Positions 6,458-13,643 of a stretch of 13,643 nucleotides of DNA are shown here, one piece after another. Position 1 is the first letter of the stretch. Each line of letters begins with the position of its first letter. The position numbers and the translations under genes were made by a program. Origin of the DNA: an uncultured Alphaproteobacteria bacterium (GTDB lineage Bacteria; Pseudomonadota; Alphaproteobacteria; Caulobacterales; Caulobacteraceae); contig CAIZKE010000024.1 of assembly GCA_903933475.1 (NCBI GenBank), positions 1 through 13,643 of the forward strand. The letters are read 5' to 3'. The notes under the pieces were generated by a model. That model did no database searches, had not been told where the DNA came from, and was given only the letters and a program-made list of their open reading frames with translations.

Positions 6458-6939
6458 TGGCGCATGACTGCAGACATGATGATGGCCCAAGGCAGGGCCT
6501 CAGCGGCCCCGGACTGGCGGAGGCCCTGCTGGAAGCCGAGCGCCTCTGCAGCGTCGCCCGCGAGCGTCTGACGCCGCCGCGGCGAAGGGTGCTGGAACTG
6601 CTTCTGGAAGCCGAAGCGCCCCTGAAGGCCTATGACATGATCGCTGCCTATGCCTCGGGCGGCCCGCCAGCCAAGCCGCCGACGGTCTACCGGGCCCTGG
6701 ATTTCCTGGAGAAGCAGGGCTTCGCCCACCGGATCGAGAGCCTGAATGCCTATGTGCCCTGCCGGATCCGGGACGCCGAGCACAGGGCGGCCTTCCTGAT
6801 CTGCGACTGCTGCGGATCGGCCCAGGAGGTCGAGCCGGACTTCGCCCCGGTCCTGGCGGCGGCCGGGCTGGCCGGTTACTCCATCCGCGGCCTGACCCTC
6901 GAGGCCCGCGGCCTCTGCCCCGCCTGCCGCGACGCCTGA
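6457..6939 (+). CDS. zur: Fur-family zinc uptake regulator Zur
   Basis: Zur binds DNA in its zinc-loaded form and represses zinc uptake genes. The 160-residue protein has a Fur winged-helix domain (about 25-90: LTPPRRRVLELLLEAEAPLK, PPTVYRALDFLEKQGFAHRI) and a C-terminal dimer/metal domain. Compared with E. coli Zur from memory, the regulatory zinc ligands are kept: His91 (FAHRIES), Cys102 (NAYVPC), His109 and Glu124. So are the structural pairs Cys116/Cys119 (FLICDCCG) and Cys154/Cys157 (GLCPAC). This separates it from Fur and PerR. The N-terminus is His/Cys-containing (MAHDCRHDD), as in other alphaproteobacterial Zur proteins. It lies 44 bases after the DUF4167 gene and 15 bases before arfB with no terminator between, so zur and arfB are probably co-transcribed. 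Confidence 0.93.
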   Translation: MAHDCRHDDGPRQGLSGPGLAEALLEAERLCSVARERLTPPRRRVLELLLEAEAPLKAYDMIAAYASGGPPAKPPTVYRALDFLEKQGFAHRIESLNAYVPCRIRDAEHRAAFLICDCCGSAQEVEPDFAPVLAAAGLAGYSIRGLTLEARGLCPACRDA

Positions 6940-6954
6940 TCCCGGCGGCCGGCC

Positions 6955-7380
6955 ATGATCGAGGTCACCCCACAGATCCTCATCCCGGAAGATGAGATCA
7001 GCGAGAAGTTCATTCGCGCGGCGGGGCCCGGTGGCCAGAACGTCAACAAGGTCTCGACCGCGGTGGAGCTGCGGTTCGACGTCCGCAGGTCCCCTTCCCT
7101 CCCCAATGAGGTCGCCCTGCGCCTGATGAAGCTGGCTGGCCGGCGCCTGACCCAGGACGGCGTGCTGGTACTCAGCGTCATGACCCACCGCAGCCAGGAG
7201 CGGAACCGGGCCGAAGCCCTGCAGCGCCTGGTGGAGCTCATCCGCAAGGCGGCCGAGCCGCCGCCGCCACCCCGCAAGCGCACCCGCCCGACCCTGGCCT
7301 CGAAGGTCCGCAGGGTGGAAGGCAAGGTGCGGCGGGGGGGCGTGAAGTCCCTTCGGGGAAAGGTGCGGGGCGAGGACTGA
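6955..7380 (+). CDS. arfB: Ribosome-rescue peptidyl-tRNA hydrolase ArfB (YaeJ)
   Basis: ArfB frees ribosomes stalled at mRNA ends lacking a stop codon: its basic tail enters the empty mRNA channel and its GGQ loop hydrolyses peptidyl-tRNA. The 141 residues match the family: a catalytic domain with FIRAAGPGGQNVNKVSTAVE (19-38, GGQ at 26-28) and VLVLSVMTHRSQERNRAEA (69-87), then a Pro-rich linker (95-99) and a Lys/Arg-rich tail (100-141) ending GKVRGED. It lacks the codon-recognition domain of RF1, so it is not a release factor copy. The ATG at 6955 is 15 bases after zur with no clear ribosome binding site (GGCGGCCGGCC precedes it), so it may depend on translation from zur. It ends 19 bases from the clpB stop on the other strand. 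Confidence 0.95.
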   Translation: MIEVTPQILIPEDEISEKFIRAAGPGGQNVNKVSTAVELRFDVRRSPSLPNEVALRLMKLAGRRLTQDGVLVLSVMTHRSQERNRAEALQRLVELIRKAAEPPPPPRKRTRPTLASKVRRVEGKVRRGGVKSLRGKVRGED

Positions 7381-7387
7381 GCCCCGC
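7365..7387. terminator. Hairpin between convergent arfB and clpB
   Basis: GCGGGGC (7365-7371) and GCCCCGC (7381-7387) pair perfectly around a nine-base loop containing the arfB stop codon. Lying in the 19-base gap between convergent genes, it could serve both strands, although neither side has a clear T-run. Confidence 0.4.
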
Positions 7388-7399
7388 CCCGCTTCCGGG

Positions 7400-9982
<2,583 letters not shown>

Positions 9983-9999
9983 GTTTCCCCTCGTAAGGC

Positions 10000-10026
10000 G
10001 GATGCCGGACGGTCGCCTTGATCAAG
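10000..10026 (-). promoter_or_regulatory. Candidate heat-shock (sigma-32) promoter of clpB
   Basis: On the minus strand CTTGAT (10026-10021) is followed after 13 bases by CGGCATCC (10007-10000), resembling CTTGAA-N13-CCCCAT (5 of 6 and about 4 of 6 matches). The -35 part lies inside the perfect palindrome CTTGATCAAG (10017-10026). The predicted leader would be very short (about 11 bases), which counts against it. An alternative -35 is the CTTGTG beside the hairpin at 10051-10070. Confidence 0.3.
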
Positions 10027-10050
10027 CGCAACCGCCTTAGCGGGGATGTA

Positions 10051-10070
10051 GTGTGGCGCTTCCGCCACAC
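10051..10070 (-). terminator. Hairpin between the M20 peptidase gene and clpB
   Basis: GTGTGGCG (10051-10058), loop CTTC, CGCCACAC (10063-10070): eight perfect pairs with a four-base loop, 20 bases past the peptidase stop codon on the minus strand. No T-run follows. Its place suggests it ends the peptidase transcript before clpB. Confidence 0.5.
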
Positions 10071-10090
10071 AAGGGGCCCTGGGGCCGCGA

Positions 10091-11509
10091 TCAGTTCCGG
10101 GCGTAGAGCTTGACCACCTCGTAGAGGAAGTCCCGTCCCTCATAGAGGGCCTGGACGCTGATCCGCTCGTTGAGACCGTGGGCCCCGCTGTCGCCGGGCG
10201 GGCTGAACATACCCGAGAGGCCATAGGTCGGAACGCCGGCCGCCAGCAGGAACCGGCCGTCCGTGGCCCCGGTCGCCATGGCCGGGACGATGGGGACACC
10301 AGGCCACATGGCCGACGCCACCGTGGTCGCCGGCCCCATGATGCGGGCGTTCAGGGGCGGCGGGGGCGAGACCGGGCTGGGCTTGCCGACGGTCTCCACG
10401 GCGATCCCCGGATCGTTGATCGCCAGGGTCAGGGCCTTGCGAACATCCTCGACCTTCTCGCCGGGCAGGATGCGGCAGTTGACGTTGGCCTCCGCCCTCT
10501 GGGGAAGGGCGTTCGGCGCATGACCGGCCTGTACCTGGGTAGGAACACAGGTGGTGCGCATCATGGAGTTACGGCCCGGCGATCGCGCCAGCAGGGCGGC
10601 AGCGTCCCCGTCAGAGGGGTTGGCGGCCATGGCCTTCATCGCCGCCCCGGTCTCGCCGCCCTCGATATCCGCCATCCGGGCGTAGTGGTTGCGGGTGGCT
10701 TCGTTCAGGGCGATCGGGAAGTCGTAGGCGCCGATGCGGGTCAGGCCCGCCGACAGGCGCACGATGGCGTTGTCCTTGACCGGACGGGAGGAGTGTCCAC
10801 CGGGATTGGTGATCCGCAGGGTAAAGTCCTGGTAGACCTTCTCACCGGCCTGGATGCCCAGGAAGACCTTCCGGCCATTGGCGTCGATCTGTCCGCCGGC
10901 ACCCTCATTCAGGGCGAACTCGGCATCCAGCAGTTCGGGACGGTTGGCGATCAGCCATTCCACGCCGTTGAAATTGTCGGGGGTCTCCTCGCCGCAGGTC
11001 AGGGCCAGGCGGAGGCTGCGCTTCGGCTTCAGGCCCTCGCGCTTGTAGCGGATCATGTTGTCCGCGAAGGCGGCGGCCATCGCCTTGTCGTCGCTGGCGC
11101 CGCGGGCATAGAAGAAGCCGTTCTCCTCCACCAGGGTGAAGGGATCGCGCTCCCAGTCCGCCCGATTGGCCTCGACCACGTCGATGTGGGCCAGCAGCAG
11201 GATGGGCTTCAGCTTGGGGTTCGTCCCCGCAAGGGTGGCGATCAGGGCGCCCTGTTTGGGCTGACCGGGCGGGACCACGACCTCCATCTCCCTGTCCGTG
11301 TAGCCCGCGGCCTTCAGGCGCACGGCGAGCTTCTCGGACGCCAGGGTGCAGCTGCCGCTCGACAGGGTGGTGTTGGTCTCGATGAGTTCCTTGTAGAGCT
11401 CCCGGAAGGCGGCCTGGTCCGGCCTGGGGCCCGTCGGAGCGGGCGGCGCGGCGAGGGCGGGCGCGGCGGCCATCAGGGCGACGCCGGCGATCAGCAGGGA
11501 ACGGAACAT
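10091..11509 (-). CDS. Secreted M20-family zinc metallopeptidase
   Basis: M20 enzymes remove amino acids from peptides or hydrolyse acyl-amino acids with a two-zinc centre. I chose the ATG at 11509 (472 residues): a near-perfect Shine-Dalgarno AAGGAGG (11520-11514) stands four bases before it, and it gives a clean signal peptide (MFRSLLIAGVALMAAAPALA, cut after ALA), so the product is exported, probably periplasmic. An ATG eight codons upstream (11533) lacks both. Metal-site residues are in place: His108 and Asp110 (LLLAHIDVVE), Asp140 (ARGASDDKAM), Glu174/Glu175 (CGEE, general base and ligand), Glu202 (LNEGAGG) and His444 (SGAHGLNERI). The dimerisation domain lies at about 215-340 (TNPGGHSSRPVKDNA). 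Substrate is not evident; peptidase or carboxypeptidase-like activity is inferred. It is divergent from the amidase gene at 11637. Confidence 0.9.
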   Translation of the reverse strand: MFRSLLIAGVALMAAAPALAAPPAPTGPRPDQAAFRELYKELIETNTTLSSGSCTLASEKLAVRLKAAGYTDREMEVVVPPGQPKQGALIATLAGTNPKLKPILLLAHIDVVEANRADWERDPFTLVEENGFFYARGASDDKAMAAAFADNMIRYKREGLKPKRSLRLALTCGEETPDNFNGVEWLIANRPELLDAEFALNEGAGGQIDANGRKVFLGIQAGEKVYQDFTLRITNPGGHSSRPVKDNAIVRLSAGLTRIGAYDFPIALNEATRNHYARMADIEGGETGAAMKAMAANPSDGDAAALLARSPGRNSMMRTTCVPTQVQAGHAPNALPQRAEANVNCRILPGEKVEDVRKALTLAINDPGIAVETVGKPSPVSPPPPLNARIMGPATTVASAMWPGVPIVPAMATGATDGRFLLAAGVPTYGLSGMFSPPGDSGAHGLNERISVQALYEGRDFLYEVVKLYARN

Positions 11510-11636
11510 GGAGCCTCCTTGGAAGGCGGCCATCCTAGACCCCCGCGCCCCCCGGCGCCTATGGCGTGAAGGGGCTTTTCAACCCCGGGAAGGAGAGGCA
11601 TAAAGTTTTTACTTTCTTTCAGTTGGGAGGCTGAAA
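11510..11636. promoter_or_regulatory. Divergent intergenic region with candidate promoter for the amidase
   Basis: This gap drives both the peptidase (minus) and the amidase (plus). On the plus strand TTTTCA (11576-11581) and CATAAA (11599-11604) are 17 bases apart, followed by an AT-rich stretch and the Shine-Dalgarno GGGAGG (11625-11630) six bases before the amidase ATG. On the minus strand TTGAAA (11582-11577) is a possible -35 for the peptidase gene but no good -10 follows. The two -35 candidates overlap, so the genes may compete or be co-regulated. Confidence 0.35.
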
Positions 11637-12695
11637 ATGAAAATACTCGCCCTGGTGTCCGCCATGTCCCTCGCCCTGGCCCCGGTGGCGGAGGCCTGTT
11701 CCCGGGCAACCTGGCTGGGGGACGACGGCTCGGTGATCACCGGCCGGTCCATGGACTGGCCCTATGACTTCAACACCCATTTCTACGTCATTCCGCGGGG
11801 GTTCCAGAACGAGGGGATCAAGGGCGGACTGACCTGGGCCAGCAAGTACGGGACCGTGGTGGCGGCTGGCTCCATGACCCCCGGCGGTCCGATCGACGGG
11901 GCCTTCGACGGCGTCAACGAGAAGGGACTTGGGGCCAACCTGCTCTATCTCGCCGAAGCCGACTTCGGCCCCGCGCCCGGCTCGGCCAAGCCGCGGATCT
12001 CCATGGGCGCCTGGGTGCAGTACGTCCTTTCGAACTACGCGACGGTCTCGGAGGTGGTAGAGGCCCTGAAGTCGGACCCGATCTACATCGTCCCGTCGAA
12101 CTTCGGCCCGGGCGGCGCGGGACATCCCACCGTCCACCTGTCGATCAGCGACGCGACCGGGGACTCCGCAGTGATCGAGTACATCAAGGGCAAGCCGGTC
12201 ATCCACCACAACCGGGCCTATCAGGTCATGACCAACAGCCCGACCTTCGATCGCCAGCTGACCCTGAACGACTACTGGAGCCGGATGGACGGCTCAAAGG
12301 TCCTGCCCGGCTCGCACCAGTCCGAGGACCGCTTCGTGCGGGCCAGCTACTACCTTAAGCGCCTGGGCACGAGCGAGATTGACACCCGAAAGCAGGTGGC
12401 CGGGGTCTTCTCGGTGATGCGCAATGTTTCGGTGCCCTGGGGCGCCCCGGACCCCGACCATCCGAACATCGCCCCCACCTACTGGCGGACAGTCATCGAC
12501 CACACCCGCGGGGTCTACTACTTCGAGTCCGCGCTCAGCCCCTACGTGGTGGCCCTGGACCTCAAGTCCCTCGACTTCTCGCCCAGGGCAGGGGTGCGAA
12601 GCGTGGCCCTCGAGGGCAAGGACAGCTATTCCCTGGTCGGCCTGATCAACAAGTCCCTGAAGCCAACGGTGCCCATCGCCTACCTGGCGCCCTGA
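11637..12695 (+). CDS. Secreted choloylglycine hydrolase-family (Ntn) amidase
   Basis: Linear amide C-N hydrolases of this family cut acyl-amide bonds: conjugated bile salts, penicillin V, or in some Gram-negatives acyl-homoserine lactones. The substrate here cannot be read from sequence. The 352-residue precursor has a signal peptide (1-20) with cut site A-E-A before Cys21, so the mature protein starts with the catalytic nucleophile. The active-site set of bile salt hydrolases is kept at matching offsets: Cys21, Arg37 and Asp40 (ITGRSMDW), Asn101 (GLGANLLYL), Asn200 (VMTNSPTFD) and Arg232 (DRFVRASYYL). The ATG at 11637 has a good ribosome binding site (GGGAGG). It is expected in the periplasm. 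It is divergent from the secreted M20 peptidase and convergent with the DUF1178 gene, seven bases away, without a terminator that I can see. Confidence 0.92.
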   Translation: MKILALVSAMSLALAPVAEACSRATWLGDDGSVITGRSMDWPYDFNTHFYVIPRGFQNEGIKGGLTWASKYGTVVAAGSMTPGGPIDGAFDGVNEKGLGANLLYLAEADFGPAPGSAKPRISMGAWVQYVLSNYATVSEVVEALKSDPIYIVPSNFGPGGAGHPTVHLSISDATGDSAVIEYIKGKPVIHHNRAYQVMTNSPTFDRQLTLNDYWSRMDGSKVLPGSHQSEDRFVRASYYLKRLGTSEIDTRKQVAGVFSVMRNVSVPWGAPDPDHPNIAPTYWRTVIDHTRGVYYFESALSPYVVALDLKSLDFSPRAGVRSVALEGKDSYSLVGLINKSLKPTVPIAYLAP

Positions 12696-12702
12696 GGCTG
12701 GA

Positions 12703-13131
12703 TCAGTTGAGGTCCTGTCGGTCCGGCGGGACCTGCGGAAGGGGGGCGACGGGCACGCCGTCCTCCAGAAGCTCGCGGGCCTCCCGGAGCGTCGCCTCGC
12801 CATAGATACCCCGCTCCTCGGACCGTCCCTCGTGGATGGCCCGGGCCTCGCGGGCGAAGGCGTCGCCGACATTGTCGAAATTGTCCTCGACGTGCCGGCG
12901 GACCTGGCTGGCCATCTCCAGCATCATCTCTCGGGAAGGGCCGGTAGCCGTCTCTGCCTTGCCCTTCGAGGTCACGACGGCAGGGGCCATGATCTGCTTG
13001 CGCACCTCGGGCGAGCCACAGGCCGGGCAGGAGACGAGCCCCCGGGCCGACTGGACATCAAAGTCGTCGGAGCCGCCGAACCAGCCCTCGAAATCATGGC
13101 CGGCACCGCAGGCCAGGGCGTAGCGGATCAT
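12703..13131 (-). CDS. DUF1178 family putative zinc-ribbon protein
   Basis: The 142-residue protein starts MIRYALACGAGHDFEGWFGG and continues FDVQSARGLVSCPACGS, the hallmark of DUF1178, a family of unknown function common in Proteobacteria. Cys8, His12, Cys35 and Cys38 could bind one zinc ion. A second conserved stretch QIMAPAVVTS (46-55) follows, then a helical region (EMMLEMASQVRRHVEDNF) and a Pro-rich tail. No signal peptide or membrane segment, so cytoplasmic. Its ATG overlaps the TGA of the upstream carbon-nitrogen hydrolase gene (ATGA, four bases), so the two are probably translated in step and may act together, as this neighbour pairing is familiar in Alphaproteobacteria. No function can be assigned. 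Confidence 0.9.
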   Translation of the reverse strand: MIRYALACGAGHDFEGWFGGSDDFDVQSARGLVSCPACGSPEVRKQIMAPAVVTSKGKAETATGPSREMMLEMASQVRRHVEDNFDNVGDAFAREARAIHEGRSEERGIYGEATLREARELLEDGVPVAPLPQVPPDRQDLN

Positions 13132-13643
13132 GCCAGGGACTCCGGACCTGCGAAGGCGCGGGCGTTGGCCAAGGCCGGGATGGACCGGCGCGCGCGGGCG
13201 GAGGCCGGAAGATCAAGCTCCACCACCAGGACGCCAGGCTCGTCATGGTCGAGGAGGCCCAGGACCTCGCCCCAGGGGCCGACGGCCAGGCTTCGGCCCC
13301 AGGTGCCGCGACCGTCCTCGTGGAAGCCGCCTTGGGCGGGGGCCAGGACAAAGCTCCCGGTCTCGATGGCCCGGGCGCGCAGCAGGATTTCCCAGTGCGC
13401 CTGCCCCGTCGGACGGGTGAAGGCGGCGGGCACGGTCAGGACTTCGGCGCCCGCCTGGGCCAGGGCCCGATAGAGGGCCGGGAAGCGCATGTCGTAGCAT
13501 ATGGTCAGGCCCAGCCGGGCCTCGCCGGCGCGGGCGGTCACGGCCCGGTCGCCGGGGGCGTAGGCGGCGCTCTCCCGGGCGGTCTCACCCGTGGGCAGGT
13601 CGACGTCGAACATGTGCAGCTTGTCATAGGCGGCGACGATCTC
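13128..13643 (-). CDS. Carbon-nitrogen (nitrilase-superfamily) hydrolase, N-terminus outside window
   Basis: Enzymes of this superfamily hydrolyse amides with a Glu-Lys-Cys triad. The frame is open to the window edge and codes EIVAAYDKLHMFDVDL before and through the ATG at 13613, so that ATG is internal and the 171 residues seen are the C-terminal part of a protein of about 270-280. The catalytic Lys is in DKLHMFDV and the Cys in GLTICYDMRFPALY (residue 49 of the visible part), with WEILLRARAIETGSFVLAPA downstream; the catalytic Glu lies beyond the window. It resembles the Nit1/Nit2 deaminated-glutathione amidase branch more than true nitrilases, but the substrate is uncertain. It overlaps the DUF1178 start by four bases. 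Cytoplasmic. Confidence 0.93.
   Translation of the reverse strand, partial: EIVAAYDKLHMFDVDLPTGETARESAAYAPGDRAVTARAGEARLGLTICYDMRFPALYRALAQAGAEVLTVPAAFTRPTGQAHWEILLRARAIETGSFVLAPAQGGFHEDGRGTWGRSLAVGPWGEVLGLLDHDEPGVLVVELDLPASARARRSIPALANARAFAGPESLA

Noticed and set aside
5713..7188. A 491-codon minus-strand open frame, and another at 5453-6490, with collagen-like VPGP repeats
   Set aside because: They lie opposite DUF4167, zur and arfB. The repeats are the mirror of the 15-base array, whose length is a multiple of three and so leaves several frames open. No family signature or ribosome binding site is seen.
6955..7380. ArfB as a truncated release factor copy
   Set aside because: Its length, basic tail and sequence around GGQ fit full-length ArfB; it is not a fragment of prfA.
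11510..11533. Earlier ATG of the M20 peptidase at 11533
   Set aside because: The AAGGAGG at 11514-11520 serves the ATG at 11509, and the longer form would place polar residues before the signal peptide.
10178..11569. A 463-codon plus-strand open frame opposite the M20 peptidase
   Set aside because: Same reason: the peptidase on the minus strand has all its metal ligands and a signal peptide, while this frame shows no family features.

Overview
The window reads as ordinary high-GC alphaproteobacterial chromosome, most likely from the Caulobacteraceae (Caulobacter/Phenylobacterium type). This rests on the gene content and order (rodZ-like, ispG, prfA, prmC, DUF4167, clpB), the strong G/C preference at third codon positions, and promoter-like elements such as GCTAGAAC upstream of prfA that fit the Caulobacter housekeeping sigma consensus. 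I see no insertion sequence, phage gene, CRISPR array, tRNA, rRNA or toxin-antitoxin pair. All assigned genes look intact except the two cut by the window edges.

Layout. Plus strand, 1-7380: the 3' part of a RodZ-like membrane protein; ispG (isoprenoid synthesis); a 97-residue beta-rich protein of unknown function followed by a strong hairpin; then prfA, a MOSC-domain gene and prmC, overlapping by 1 and 4 bases; a 241-base leader and a DUF4167 protein carrying 13 charged pentapeptide repeats; and a zur-arfB pair. Minus strand, 7400-11509: clpB, and upstream of it a secreted M20-family metallopeptidase. Plus strand, 11637-12695: a secreted choloylglycine-hydrolase-family (Ntn) amidase, divergent from the peptidase. 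Minus strand, 12703-13643: a DUF1178 putative zinc-binding protein overlapping by 4 bases the end of a carbon-nitrogen (nitrilase-type) hydrolase that runs off the window.

How the genes fit together. Translation termination and rescue is well represented: RF1 (prfA), the methyltransferase that modifies its GGQ motif (prmC), and the GGQ ribosome-rescue hydrolase ArfB. ClpB disaggregase adds protein quality control. Zur sits directly before arfB, so zinc sensing and ribosome rescue may share a transcript. The divergent peptidase and amidase are both predicted to be exported.

I did not find a convincing undescribed system. The points most worth a second look are: predicted leaderless starts for ispG and zur, each placing transcription start on the A of ATG; the MOSC gene embedded between prfA and prmC; the DUF4167 repeat tract with unusual arginine codon use; the long leader before DUF4167; the small internally duplicated protein at 2115-2408; and the Ntn amidase whose catalytic cysteine would be exposed by signal peptidase cleavage.
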